Positions 25,789-34,640 of a stretch of 55,323 nucleotides of DNA are shown here, one piece after another; within the stretch, counting starts at the first letter, position 1; each line of letters starts with the position of its first letter. The stretch is from Eubacterium sp. GTDB lineage: Bacteria > Bacillota > Clostridia > Lachnospirales > Lachnospiraceae. Both the position numbers and the translations under genes were made by a program. Where the stretch lies: contig JAGBBZ010000018.1 of NCBI GenBank assembly GCA_017938215.1, forward strand, positions 1-55,323, written 5' to 3'. The notes beneath the pieces were generated by a model, which searched no databases, had not been told where the DNA came from, and saw only the letters and a program-made list of their open reading frames with translations.

Positions 25789-27960
25789 TTATTTTACACG
25801 TGTTTTAATATCTAATAGATTGATCGTGGAAAAGTACTGGTTTCGTAGCATCTTTACTTTATTATTACTTAAATCCATCCCCACTTTTCTCATAACAATA
25901 AAATCAAATCTATGGGAATTCATCAAGTGACCGCCTTCAAGCTCTAATTTCGCACCCGGATAATCTTTCATAACAATATGCTCTCGATACGCCTTATAAC
26001 TAACTCCAGCTTCTTTTCCAGTTACTTTTTTATTCTTCGTCACTTCAAATCTTGTAATTGTTGCGAGTTGCATTTTTCCAATCTCATTTCCGCTAGTCAT
26101 GGCAATCCGCCACTTAACTTTCCCATCCTCAATGTAATTTTCCACATCAATGGATTGAAAGGAACCATTTGGTTTCAATACCGATTTCTTTTTACTCTTA
26201 ACCTCTTCCCAAAATGTTCCAATACACGCATTGCGCAATGCTTTCTTTTTATTTCCTGCAAAAGACAGTTTTAGACTTTTATTTTTTTCACCTTCTTTCA
26301 ACGTATTATTTTTAATCTTATTCTGTTCTACGTTTCTTTGCTTCTTATATATCTTCCAGATTTTTTTCATATTATACAGACTAATTTCTACAACATTTTC
26401 ACCACTCTTCTGAACTTCTTTCCATATAACAAGCGTACTTCCATCCGAACTTATAGCTGCATCTGTGCGAAATATATCCCCTCGTTTTGTACTGGTTTTA
26501 TTAGCACTTGCCAAACCTGTCATAATGCGAAAAAGCCCTTGCTCTTCTTTCCAGTATTCAAACTTAACTTCCCGATTATTGGATACCCTATCTACAAAAT
26601 AACTTTTTGACATTATAGCCAATTTACGAGCATGTTTTTTAGTTGCACCTCCTGCCAATAGGTAGTACTCGCCTTCATATTCTACTCCCCGCTTTTCTCC
26701 TTTGTTAGAAACTACAAATTGTTCAAATGTCTGCCCATGACCAAAACTGGTAAATGGTACAGGAGTTGTAAAGTCCTTCTCCCCTGTTTCATTATCTACG
26801 GTTCGCTTGATTACTTTTGCGTCCTTTCCAGATGCAACCATTAAATATGTCTCACCATTTCCAAGTGGAAGATAATGTTGTGTTGCTCTTACGTCATTTT
26901 CTCTATCCACATCCCTACCAACACATTCAACAGATGCCGGCGTAGGAGATGGTGTAGCAGATGATGCTTTTCTCATTACAGAAAACGTTGATACTTCCTC
27001 TTCTTCCAACTCCATCAAACTATCATCTGTTAACCCTTTTTCTTCCAGATATTGTTCATATTCCTCTCTTGTTTCAAAGCAATCACTATCTAATGTAAAT
27101 TCATCTACAAACTCCGGTTCATCCTCATCTTCCTTAGCTTCCGTAAAATCAAAATCTGCAGTAACATGATACAACTCTGTTAAAGAAAGTTCCGGTTCTC
27201 CATCACAAGTAGCGATAAACCCAAACTCCACACTTTGTTTCGGTGCGATATTTTGATTGTATCCTGTATTTTCAATATCATAAAAAGTAAAATCTTCTTC
27301 CTTTACTTCTTCTGCTACTGTGGCATTCCAAATCTGATCAATTTCAAAATTGGAATTCAAATTAAGACTCCAATCCTCTATCTTTTCTTCACTTTGATTG
27401 GTAATTATAATCTGACCATTAAATGTGTTATCCCACTGACTATGCTTTTTGAATTCAATTTTGTACTTATCTTCTTTGACCATTTGGCATAGCCCTGTTG
27501 TATCTACATACTCCGGAAATTCAACTTCCTCAGATGTTTTGACCGTCATACCAAAAGACACGGTGCCATCCACCTCGATATCTTGATTCCATTCTGCATT
27601 ATGTATTGTATATTCGCCATCTATCTCATCTGTAATCTTGGCATTCCAAATATTTTCAATTTCATAATTCGCTGGAAGACAGATTTCCCAGTTATCAATT
27701 CTTTCATCGGTTACATTTTTCAAAGTAACATCTACATTACAATGTTCCTCCCACTGACTAGTCACTTGATATGACAACTCAATTTCGTCGCCTGCTTCGT
27801 CAAAATCCCATTCCGATGTATCAACACTTTCTTGTGTTTGTTCTATACTTTCTGTTTCCACCTCTTGAGCATTTGTATTCCCCGCACTTACGCCCAAATT
27901 GCATACTAAGATTGCCAATATCAACATACAAGCAACCCGACGCATTCCTCTTTTCTTCAT
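25789..27960 (-). CDS. Secreted protein with two CBM2-like domains and a C-terminal repeat domain
   Basis: The 723-residue product has a signal peptide (RVACMLILAILVCNLGVSA), then two related beta-sandwich units at about 45-145 and 150-250. Each has S-Q-W, N-W and I-W-N-A tryptophans, as in family 2 carbohydrate-binding modules (DNWEICLPANYEIENIWNAK and EDWSLNLNSNFEIDQIWNAT). An acidic linker with SSATPSPTPAS leads to a 380-residue Lys-rich domain with propeller-like strands (TYLMVASGKDAKVI, GEYYLLAGGATKKH). No enzyme motif is recognised. Binding to plant or microbial polysaccharide is inferred from the tryptophan pattern only. Confidence 0.72.
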   Translation of the reverse strand: MKKRGMRRVACMLILAILVCNLGVSAGNTNAQEVETESIEQTQESVDTSEWDFDEAGDEIELSYQVTSQWEEHCNVDVTLKNVTDERIDNWEICLPANYEIENIWNAKITDEIDGEYTIHNAEWNQDIEVDGTVSFGMTVKTSEEVEFPEYVDTTGLCQMVKEDKYKIEFKKHSQWDNTFNGQIIITNQSEEKIEDWSLNLNSNFEIDQIWNATVAEEVKEEDFTFYDIENTGYNQNIAPKQSVEFGFIATCDGEPELSLTELYHVTADFDFTEAKEDEDEPEFVDEFTLDSDCFETREEYEQYLEEKGLTDDSLMELEEEEVSTFSVMRKASSATPSPTPASVECVGRDVDRENDVRATQHYLPLGNGETYLMVASGKDAKVIKRTVDNETGEKDFTTPVPFTSFGHGQTFEQFVVSNKGEKRGVEYEGEYYLLAGGATKKHARKLAIMSKSYFVDRVSNNREVKFEYWKEEQGLFRIMTGLASANKTSTKRGDIFRTDAAISSDGSTLVIWKEVQKSGENVVEISLYNMKKIWKIYKKQRNVEQNKIKNNTLKEGEKNKSLKLSFAGNKKKALRNACIGTFWEEVKSKKKSVLKPNGSFQSIDVENYIEDGKVKWRIAMTSGNEIGKMQLATITRFEVTKNKKVTGKEAGVSYKAYREHIVMKDYPGAKLELEGGHLMNSHRFDFIVMRKVGMDLSNNKVKMLRNQYFSTINLLDIKTRVK

Positions 27961-28008
27961 GTTCTTTACACTCCTATCTTTAAATTGTTAAATTTATAAT
28001 GCTCGTTT

Positions 28009-28037
28009 ATACTACCACCATTCTGTATAGATGTCAA
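28009..28037 (-). promoter_or_regulatory. Promoter of the two secreted-protein genes
   Basis: TTGACA (28037-28032), 17 nt, TAGTAT (28014-28009) on the minus strand, about 50 nt before the start of the 723-residue gene. Confidence 0.75.
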
Positions 28038-28079
28038 GTTTTTCCACCACCTTAAAAGTAAGCATCCCACTTTTCGCTA

Positions 28080-28357
28080 CCGCGTTCTAGCGTACCGTTT
28101 GCTTCGCATCTCGGTCATAGCCCATCGCAGATGGGCTTTACGCGGACATTCGCCGAATGTCCGCCCAAAAATAACCTCACAAACGTGGTGCTCAGCATCT
28201 TGCCGCTTCGCGCCAATCTGCACGCGCGCAAGCGCGCTATAGAAATAAAATAGACCCTTTTTGCAAGCAAGCTCGCAACAGGGTCGCTCCCGCGTTCTAG
28301 CGTCTTGCCGCTTCGCGCCAATCCGCACGCGGACATTCGCCGAATGTCCGCCCAAAA
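28080..28357. repeat. Duplicated palindromic repeat units between infA and the inserted genes
   Basis: Three units each occur twice in direct orientation: CCGCGTTCTAGCGT (28080-28093, 28290-28303), a 29-bp unit TCTTGCCGCTTCGCGCCAAT and onward (28198-28226, 28303-28331, one mismatch), and a 30-bp unit (28141-28170, 28328-28357). The last contains the palindrome CGGACATTCG/CGAATGTCCG. The rest of this 482-nt gap holds two terminators and a promoter, and no gene. Confidence 0.8.
28253..28285 (-). terminator. Second terminator after infA
   Basis: GACCCT (28253-28258) pairs with AGGGTC (28280-28285), with TTGC/GCAA and AGC/GCT inside. On the minus strand the stem runs into TATTTTATTT. Confidence 0.7.
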
Positions 28358-28360
28358 TCA

Positions 28361-28406
28361 AAAAGAGCAACTCGTCTGCAAGTAAACTTGCACGAGTCAC
28401 TCTTTT
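28361..28406 (-). terminator. First terminator after infA
   Basis: AAAAGAG (28361-28367) pairs with CTCTTTT (28400-28406). Inner stems ACTCGT/ACGAGT and CAAGT/ACTTG extend it. A T-rich tract follows on the minus strand. It ends transcription of the S10-spc genes just after infA. Confidence 0.85.
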
Positions 28407-28442
28407 CGCTTTTATCAAACGCTCGGCTCAAAGTCTTCGCGA

Positions 28443-28661
28443 TTATTTGTCTCGCCAAACGATACGTCCTTTGGTGAGATCGTATGGAGACAGTTCAAGG
28501 GTTACTTTGTCTCCTGGTAAGATACGGATGAAGTTCATACGAAGCTTTCCACTGATATGTGCCAAAACCTTGTGGCCATTCTCGAGCTCTACCTGAAACA
28601 TTGCGTTAGGAAGCTTCTCTACAACCGTTCCTTCGATTTCAATTACATCTGCTTTTGACAT
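28443..28661 (-). CDS. infA: Translation initiation factor IF-1
   Basis: This 72-residue OB-fold protein, [20 protein letters not shown], with [19 protein letters not shown], blocks the ribosomal A site during initiation. It is the standard length and is encoded after map, as usual. It is the last gene before the interruption. Confidence 0.97.
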   Translation of the reverse strand: MSKADVIEIEGTVVEKLPNAMFQVELENGHKVLAHISGKLRMNFIRILPGDKVTLELSPYDLTKGRIVWRDK

Positions 28662-28681
28662 ATATTAACTCTCCATTCCGA

Positions 28682-28805
28682 GAACGCTTGCGTTCGAGGA
28701 ACGCGTCGGAAATGTAAAATTTCCGACTGCGATCACAGATATTTGTGGCGTTCTCGGCACAAATATCTGTGAAAAAAATCATCGTATCGACATGATTTTT
28801 TTCAC
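28682..28805. repeat. Hairpin cluster in the map-infA spacer
   Basis: There are four inverted repeats in 124 nt: GAACGC-tt-GCGTTC (28682-28695), GTCGGAAAT/ATTTCCGAC (28705-28727), a perfect 15-bp stem (28733-28747 with 28758-28772) and a 14-bp stem (28769-28782 with 28792-28805). The last two overlap by GTGA and are followed, on the minus strand, by infA. Confidence 0.75.
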
Positions 28806-28828
28806 TAACTCTCCTTCTTAAAAACTGC

Positions 28829-29581
28829 TTAAAGTGACAAGATTTCAGGTTCTCCACTATCGGTGATCAGAATTGTATTCTCGTAATGAGCCGATTTGGT
28901 TCCATCTCTTGTTACGACAGTCCAATCGTCTTCCAAAATCCAAATTTTCCAATCGCCAGCGTTTACCATCGGTTCGATGGCAAGTGTCATACCCGGTCTT
29001 AGTTTCGGACCTCTGCCAATCGGCTTGAAGTTCGGAATCTGTGGTTCTTCGTGAAGATTGCTTCCGATTCCATGGCCCACAAGATCTCGAACAATCGAGT
29101 ACCCATAACCTTCTACATATTTTTGAATTGCCGCTGAAATATCATGTAAATGATTGCCGGCAACTGCCATTTTGATTCCCTCAAAAAAGCTCTGCTTTGT
29201 CACTTCAATCAACTGTTTGTCGGCATCACTTAGTGTACCTACACCATAGCTTCGCGCCGCATCCGAATGATATCCTTCATAAATCACACCTGCGTCCAGG
29301 CTGACGATATCACCCTCTTCAAGTCTTCTGGAATCTGTGGGAATTCCGTGTACCACTTCATCGTTTACTGATACGCAAATGGATGCCGGGTATCCTTCAT
29401 AGTTCAAGAAAGATGGAATACATCCCGCTTTACGAATCAATTCCTCTCCCTTTCGGTCAATGTCTAATGTGGTAATTCCTGGTGCGATAATTTCGCTTAA
29501 CTGATTGTGAACATCGGCAAGAATTTTTCCTGCCTCTCTCATAAGCGCGATTTCCCGTTCAGATTTAATTGTAATAGCCAT
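28829..29581 (-). CDS. map: Methionine aminopeptidase, type I
   Basis: The 250-residue dinuclear metal enzyme removes N-terminal Met. It shows VNDEVVHGIP, the metal ligands Asp/Asp in SLDAGVIYEGYHSDAARSYG, His in VGHGIGSNLHEEPQIPN, Glu in LAIEPMVNAG and the final Glu in HYENTILIT. No N-terminal zinc-finger extension is present. It follows adk by 22 nt. Confidence 0.96.
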   Translation of the reverse strand: MAITIKSEREIALMREAGKILADVHNQLSEIIAPGITTLDIDRKGEELIRKAGCIPSFLNYEGYPASICVSVNDEVVHGIPTDSRRLEEGDIVSLDAGVIYEGYHSDAARSYGVGTLSDADKQLIEVTKQSFFEGIKMAVAGNHLHDISAAIQKYVEGYGYSIVRDLVGHGIGSNLHEEPQIPNFKPIGRGPKLRPGMTLAIEPMVNAGDWKIWILEDDWTVVTRDGTKSAHYENTILITDSGEPEILSL

Positions 29582-29603
29582 AATTATGTCTCTCCATTTA
29601 TGA

Positions 29604-30248
29604 TTACTTTTCCAGAAGTTTTACAATTTCATCAAATACAACTTCCAAATCAACAGTTCCGTCTACTTCTTCCAAAATTCCTTCTTTGGTATAGTAGTCG
29701 ATCAATGGTTGTGTCTGATTGTGATATACTTCAAGACGTTGCTGAACCGTCTCCGGTTTGTCATCTTCTCTCAAAATTAACTCGCCACCACAAGCATCAC
29801 ACACACCCTCTACCTTAGTAGGGTTGTACTTGATGTGGTATGTTCCACCGCAGCCTACACATGCACGTCTTCCCGACATTCTGCGGATAATATTCTCATC
29901 TGGTACTTCTACATTAATGGCGTAATCCATCTTCTCGCCAATCTTTGCCAGTGCCTCCGTCAATGCCTCTGCCTGTGGAATTGTACGTGGGAATCCGTCC
30001 AAAACATAACCTTTCTTCGCATCGTCCTGAGCGAGACGGTCAACCACAAGATCCACTACCAGTTCATCTGGCACAAGGAGTCCCTGATCCATATATGTTT
30101 TTGCTTTCTGTCCAAGCTCTGTGTTTTCTTTAATATTGGCACGGAAAATATCTCCTGTTGAGATATGAGGAATTCCATACTTTTCGGAAATTTTCTTAGC
30201 CTGTGTTCCTTTGCCCGCACCTGGAGCACCTAACATTACAATTTTCAT
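29604..30248 (-). CDS. adk: Adenylate kinase with zinc-type lid
   Basis: The 214-residue enzyme converts ATP and AMP to two ADP. It has the P-loop [12 protein letters not shown], the AMP-site GDIFRANI and [10 protein letters not shown]. The lid carries a Cys4 zinc knuckle (CVGCGGTYH and CDACGGEL), as in Gram-positive enzymes. It lies between secY and map, as usual. Confidence 0.97.
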   Translation of the reverse strand: MKIVMLGAPGAGKGTQAKKISEKYGIPHISTGDIFRANIKENTELGQKAKTYMDQGLLVPDELVVDLVVDRLAQDDAKKGYVLDGFPRTIPQAEALTEALAKIGEKMDYAINVEVPDENIIRRMSGRRACVGCGGTYHIKYNPTKVEGVCDACGGELILREDDKPETVQQRLEVYHNQTQPLIDYYTKEGILEEVDGTVDLEVVFDEIVKLLEK

Positions 30249-30300
30249 ATTGAAACACCATACCTTTCTCTAAAATATAGCAAAAGAGGTAAGCAACCAT

Positions 30301-30369
30301 ACGAAAATACCGAAGTATTTCCGTAGGCCGATCCCCTTTTTATCTGTTGCAGATACTCAAATTCTGAGT
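30301..30369. repeat. Three hairpins in the secY-adk spacer
   Basis: ACGAAAATAC/GTATTTCCGT (30301-30324, one mismatch), ATCTG-ttg-CAGAT (30342-30354) and ACTCA/TGAGT (30355-30369). The spacer is 122 nt and has no gene. Confidence 0.55.
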
Positions 30370-30370
30370 T

Positions 30371-31702
30371 TTATCCCAAGAAACCTTTGTAGTTACGTAC
30401 AAGCAACTGGGATTCAATCTGCTTCAATGTTTCGATGATAACACCAACGATAATGATCAAAGATGTACCGGTGAAGGATACATTGGCACCGAATACTCCT
30501 GAGAAAATAATAGGAAGTACACAGATGATTACCATTGCCACTGCACCGATGAAAATGATACTGTTAAGCACATTTGTAAGATAATCTGTCGTCGGTTTAC
30601 CAGGACGAATTCCTGGTATAAATCCACCCTGTTTCTTCATGTTGTTGGAAATCTCAAGTGGATTAAATGTTACTGAGGTATAGAAATATGCAAAGAAGAT
30701 TACCAATGCAATGTATACAAGCAATCCCAATGTATATTTGAATTCTCCCCAGGAAGTGATGTTACACCAGCTACCCTGGTTACAAACTTTGATCAATTTC
30801 TGAATCAAAGATGCACCTTCACCAGATGCTGGCTGTACTCCTGCAAAGCTTGCGATTACAACCGGAAGCTGAAGCATGGAGCTTGCAAAGATTACTGGAA
30901 TAACTCCAGCTGTATTTACCTTCAAAGGAATGTGACTTGACTGACCGCCAAACATCTTTCTTCCCTGCATTTTTTTCGCATACTGAACAGGAATCTTACG
31001 CTCTCCGTCCTGAAGCCAAACGATAAATACAAACATTGCTATAATGATAGCAAGGATAATTGCAGCTGCTAAAACTGCATTTGTAACATTTGCTGCTCCC
31101 TTTACAAACTGATTGTAAAGAGTAATCATGTCGTTTGGAATACTTGCTACGATATTGATCATCAAGATCATAGAAGTACCATTTCCGACACCTTTTTCTG
31201 TCATCTGCTCACCGAACCACATCATGAATGCAGCACCTGCTGTCAAAGCTACAACTGCAAGGATGATTGGTGTATACCCCTCTTCGGTGAAGAGATTCTG
31301 ATTACGGAATCCAATGATAATTGCTACACCTTCCACTATAGCCAGCACGATGGAAAGATAACGAGTGTACTCATTGAGTTTCTTTCGTCCATCTTCACCA
31401 TCTTTCTGCATCTCCTCCAAGCGAGGAATCGCAATTGTGAGAAGCTGAATAATAATGGATGCGGTGATGTATGGAGTAATATTCAACGCAAAGATGGACA
31501 TTCTGGTGAAAGATCCACCAGTCATCACATCTAAGAAGCTAAGAGCTTCATTCTGTTTGAACAGTTGCTCAATAATCGCAGTATTAATACCTGGAACTGG
31601 AATATTACATCCGATACGAACAACAATAAGTCCCATAAAAACGAATAACAGTTTGTTACGGATTTCTTTTGTCTTAAACGCATTCTTTAATGTTTCAAGC
31701 AT
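30371..31702 (-). CDS. secY: Protein translocase channel SecY
   Basis: The 443-residue channel has ten membrane spans and the plug and pore features of SecY (GCNIPVPGINTAIIEQL, LNITPYITASIIIQLLTIA, IPVIFASSMLQLPVV). It forms SecYEG in the membrane. The start overlaps the rplO stop by one base. Confidence 0.97.
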   Translation of the reverse strand: MLETLKNAFKTKEIRNKLLFVFMGLIVVRIGCNIPVPGINTAIIEQLFKQNEALSFLDVMTGGSFTRMSIFALNITPYITASIIIQLLTIAIPRLEEMQKDGEDGRKKLNEYTRYLSIVLAIVEGVAIIIGFRNQNLFTEEGYTPIILAVVALTAGAAFMMWFGEQMTEKGVGNGTSMILMINIVASIPNDMITLYNQFVKGAANVTNAVLAAAIILAIIIAMFVFIVWLQDGERKIPVQYAKKMQGRKMFGGQSSHIPLKVNTAGVIPVIFASSMLQLPVVIASFAGVQPASGEGASLIQKLIKVCNQGSWCNITSWGEFKYTLGLLVYIALVIFFAYFYTSVTFNPLEISNNMKKQGGFIPGIRPGKPTTDYLTNVLNSIIFIGAVAMVIICVLPIIFSGVFGANVSFTGTSLIIIVGVIIETLKQIESQLLVRNYKGFLG

Positions 31703-32142
31703 TAGATCACCTCTGCTTTTCCACCAACTGCCTGAATTTTCTCAGCTGCACTCTTACTGAATGCATTTACTTTTACATCAAGCTTTTTGGTTAATTCTCC
31801 ATTTCCAAGAATTTTTACTCCATCCTTAGGATTTTTCACGATACCCTTTTCTACGAGAGTCTCGATTGTTACCTCAGCACCATCTTCAAATACATTAAGA
31901 CGGTCAAGTCCGATTGCAACAATATCTTTACTATTTATATTTGTAAAACCTCTCTTAGGCAATCTTCTGTACAATGGCAGCTGACCACCCTCAAAACCTG
32001 GTCTAGGTGCGCCGGAACGTGCTTTCTGTCCTTTGTGACCCTTACCAGCTGTTTTACCATTTCCTGAACCATGTCCACGACCGCGTCTGAACTCGTCGCT
32101 GTGCTTAGAACCAGCTGCAGGTTTCAATTCTGATAAATTCAT
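31702..32142 (-). CDS. rplO: 50S ribosomal protein L15
   Basis: This 146-residue protein starts [20 protein letters not shown], with the Gly/Arg-rich N-terminal extension ([20 protein letters not shown]) that threads into 23S rRNA. It is coupled to secY. Confidence 0.97.
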   Translation of the reverse strand: MNLSELKPAAGSKHSDEFRRGRGHGSGNGKTAGKGHKGQKARSGAPRPGFEGGQLPLYRRLPKRGFTNINSKDIVAIGLDRLNVFEDGAEVTIETLVEKGIVKNPKDGVKILGNGELTKKLDVKVNAFSKSAAEKIQAVGGKAEVI

Positions 32143-32166
32143 GGTTTTGGCACCTCCTTGTTATGA

Positions 32167-32349
32167 TTAGATTTCTTCAACTTTTACTAAGTGTCTTACT
32201 TGCTGAATCATTCCACGAACAGCAGCGTTGTCTGGCATCTCAACTGTTTTGTTGAGTTTCTTAAGACCAAGAGCCTCTACTGTTGCTCTGTGTTTTGGAA
32301 TGGCACCAATGGTAGACTTAACTAAAGTAATTTTCAATTTATTTGCCAT
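32167..32349 (-). CDS. rpmD: 50S ribosomal protein L30
   Basis: The 60-residue protein ANKLKITLVKSTIGAIPKHR matches the short bacterial L30. It lies between rpsE and rplO, in standard order. Confidence 0.96.
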   Translation of the reverse strand: MANKLKITLVKSTIGAIPKHRATVEALGLKKLNKTVEMPDNAAVRGMIQQVRHLVKVEEI

Positions 32350-32362
32350 GATTCGGTACCTC

Positions 32363-32872
32363 CTAACCTAAAACTTCTTCTACGGAAAGTCCACGGAGTT
32401 TCGCAACCTCTTCAGGTGTCTTAAGCTCGTTCAAGCCAGCAAGAGTAGCAAGTACTACGTTCTGCTTGTTACGAGATCCGAGAGACTTTGTACGGATGTT
32501 TTTGTATCCTGCAAGCTCCAACACGTTACGAGCTGGACCACCAGCGATGATACCGGTACCTTCTGCAGACTTCTTCATAAGAACTTCGGCACTACCGAAT
32601 TTTCCAATATAGTCATGTGGAATACTTCCATTCTCGTCGATAGGTACTTCGATGAGCTTCTTCATAGCATCCTCTTTTCCCTTACGAATTGCCTCTGGAA
32701 TTTCCATAGCTTTTCCTAAACCTGCACCAACATGTCCGTTGCCGTCACCAACTACTACGAGAGCAGTAAATCTAAAGTTACGACCACCCTTAACAACCTT
32801 GGTAACACGTTTAATTGACACTACTTTATCTTCTAATTCAAACTGACTAGCATCAATAATTTCACGTTTCAT
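32363..32872 (-). CDS. rpsE: 30S ribosomal protein S5
   Basis: The 169-residue protein has [20 protein letters not shown] and [16 protein letters not shown] and takes part in decoding accuracy. ATG at 32872 is chosen because AGGAGG is 7 nt upstream. A longer in-frame version to 32920 would run into the end of rplR. Confidence 0.97.
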   Translation of the reverse strand: MKREIIDASQFELEDKVVSIKRVTKVVKGGRNFRFTALVVVGDGNGHVGAGLGKAMEIPEAIRKGKEDAMKKLIEVPIDENGSIPHDYIGKFGSAEVLMKKSAEGTGIIAGGPARNVLELAGYKNIRTKSLGSRNKQNVVLATLAGLNELKTPEEVAKLRGLSVEEVLG

Positions 32873-32888
32873 GAGTTTTCCTCCTTGC

Positions 32889-33257
32889 TTAGAATTGAAG
32901 ACCAGCTTCTCTAGCTGCATCTGCTAATGCTTTTACTTTACCCTGATAAATGTAACCGCCACGGTCGAATACAACTTCATTGATACCATTGTCCAATGCT
33001 TTCTTAGCAATAACAGTACCCAATTTTGTAGCAGCTTCAACATTATTTGTCTTCTCAAGGCCATCCTTAACATCAGCCTGAAGAGTAGATGCAGAAACAA
33101 TCGTATTTCCTGCTACGTCGTCAATGATCTGAGCATACATATGATTGTTACTACGGAATACTGCCAAACGTGGTCTCTCAGGAGTTCCAGACAAACGGCT
33201 ACGTAATCTTCTATGTTTATTTCTACGAACGTCGCTTCTATTCACTTTACTAACCAT
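32889..33257 (-). CDS. rplR: 50S ribosomal protein L18
   Basis: The 122-residue 5S rRNA-binding protein shows [20 protein letters not shown] and ends [20 protein letters not shown]. It lies 17 nt after rplF. Confidence 0.97.
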   Translation of the reverse strand: MVSKVNRSDVRRNKHRRLRSRLSGTPERPRLAVFRSNNHMYAQIIDDVAGNTIVSASTLQADVKDGLEKTNNVEAATKLGTVIAKKALDNGINEVVFDRGGYIYQGKVKALADAAREAGLQF

Positions 33258-33274
33258 TCTTATTTACTCCTTTC

Positions 33275-33817
33275 TTATTTCTTACCAGTCTTACCAACTT
33301 TACGTCTGATTACCTCATCAGAGTACTTAATACCCTTACCTTTGTATGGTTCAGGTTTTCTCTTCTCTCTGATCTCAGCCGCATACTGGCCAACTTTTTC
33401 TTTATCAATTCCCTTAACAATGATAAGGTTCTGACCGTCAACAGTAACTTCCAATCCTTCTGGATCTGTCATCTCTACCGGATGAGAATATCCAAGAGAC
33501 AATACAAGTTTGTTACCCTGCTTTGCAGCTCTGTAACCAACACCGTTAACTTCAAGTTTCTTCTCATATCCTTCTGTTACACCAATGATCATGTTGTTGA
33601 TCAATGTTCTTGTCAAACCGTGAAGGGATTTCATTTTCTTCAAATCGTTTGGACGAGTTACTTTGATTTCCTCTCCGTCCTTCTCGATATTCATTTCCGC
33701 AGGCAATACTCTCTCAAGAGTTCCCTTTGGTCCTTTAACTGTCACCTTATTATTTTCTGCAATATCTACAGTTACTCCTGCAGGTACCGCGATAGGCAAT
33801 CTTCCAATTCGTGACAT
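33275..33817 (-). CDS. rplF: 50S ribosomal protein L6
   Basis: This 180-residue protein begins [17 protein letters not shown] and ends [20 protein letters not shown]. It has two related alpha/beta domains. It is separated from rpsH by an unusually long 206-nt spacer. Confidence 0.97.
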   Translation of the reverse strand: MSRIGRLPIAVPAGVTVDIAENNKVTVKGPKGTLERVLPAEMNIEKDGEEIKVTRPNDLKKMKSLHGLTRTLINNMIIGVTEGYEKKLEVNGVGYRAAKQGNKLVLSLGYSHPVEMTDPEGLEVTVDGQNLIIVKGIDKEKVGQYAAEIREKRKPEPYKGKGIKYSDEVIRRKVGKTGKK

Positions 33818-33867
33818 CTTGCCGTACCTCCTATATATTTTTACTAGGTTAATTGTTACTATATTGG

Positions 33868-34024
33868 CTCGACGAAGTCGAGACGATATCTACATTCAGC
33901 GTCTTGGTTCGATTCCTCACCAATCCGCACGCGGATAGTCGCCAGATGCGCTCATGCGCATCTCCGCTTTCACATTGTCGCAAGTTCACAGATGTGAACT
34001 TGCTAGGTTTGCATTGTCAAACCT
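33868..34024. repeat. Hairpin cluster in the rpsH-rplF spacer
   Basis: Stems are CTCGAC-gaa-GTCGAG (33868-33882), AGATGCGC/GCGCATCT (33944-33963), GCAAGTTCAC-agat-GTGAACTTGC (33980-34003) and AGGTTTG/CAAACCT (34005-34024). The segment near 33900-33943 resembles the repeat at 28301-28341, sharing GCGTCTTG and CCAATCCGCACGCGG. Confidence 0.75.
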
Positions 34025-34425
34025 TACCATACGAATGCAAGTACTTCTCCACCAACGTTGTTCTTGCGTGCTTCTTTGTCTGTCATCACGCCTTTGTTTG
34101 TAGAGATGATAGCGATTCCAAGACCACCAAGAACTTTAGGAAGCTCCTCTTTGCTTGCGTAAACACGGAGACCTGGCTTAGAGATTCTCTTCAAACCAGA
34201 GATGATCTTTTCATTTTTATCTTTACCATATTTCAAAGTGATGTGAATTGTATTAAATCCATCAACCTCAATGATTTCGAAGTTCTTGATATATCCTTCC
34301 TTCAAAAGAATCTCTGCAATAGCAGTCTTCATTTTTGAAGCAGGAACATCAACTGTATCATGCTTCGCAGTATTTGCGTTACGAATTCTTGTAAGCATAT
34401 CTGCAATAGGATCGCTCATTGTCAT
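34024..34425 (-). CDS. rpsH: 30S ribosomal protein S8
   Basis: The 133-residue protein, [20 protein letters not shown] and [14 protein letters not shown], binds helix 21 of 16S rRNA and represses the spc operon in E. coli. ATG at 34425 follows AGGAGG. An upstream extension to 34491 overlaps rpsN. Confidence 0.97.
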   Translation of the reverse strand: MTMSDPIADMLTRIRNANTAKHDTVDVPASKMKTAIAEILLKEGYIKNFEIIEVDGFNTIHITLKYGKDKNEKIISGLKRISKPGLRVYASKEELPKVLGGLGIAIISTNKGVMTDKEARKNNVGGEVLAFVW

Positions 34426-34438
34426 TTGATTTTCCTCC

Positions 34439-34624
34439 TTACCAACTAGCTTTCTTAACTCCTGGGATCTGACCTTTGTATGCCAACTCACGGAAGCAGA
34501 TTCTGCAAATTCCGTATTTTCTCAAGTAAGCATGTGGACGACCACAGATTTTACAATGGCTGTACTCTCTTGTGGAGAATTTAGCCTTACGCTGCTGCTT
34601 AACCTTCATAGACGTTTTAGCCAT
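34439..34624 (-). CDS. rpsN: 30S ribosomal protein S14, zinc form
   Basis: The 61-residue type Z protein has a Cys4 zinc site: CKICGRPH and CRICFREL. It begins [10 protein letters not shown]. The zinc form is the usual housekeeping copy in Firmicutes. Confidence 0.96.
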   Translation of the reverse strand: MAKTSMKVKQQRKAKFSTREYSHCKICGRPHAYLRKYGICRICFRELAYKGQIPGVKKASW

Positions 34625-34640
34625 GAAAAAACCCTCCTAA

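Noticed and set aside
28080-28357. Possible CRISPR array
   Set aside because: Each unit occurs only twice, order and spacing vary, and no cas genes are present in the window.
28077-28418. Frames with repeated IGAKRQDA-like peptides upstream of the secreted genes
   Set aside because: They only translate the duplicated palindromic DNA repeats and have no starts with ribosome sites.
28639-28857. 72-codon frame between map and infA, where some Clostridia have a small KOW RNA-binding protein
   Set aside because: The translation runs through the palindromes, overlaps both neighbours and shows no KOW motif or composition typical of a ribosomal factor.
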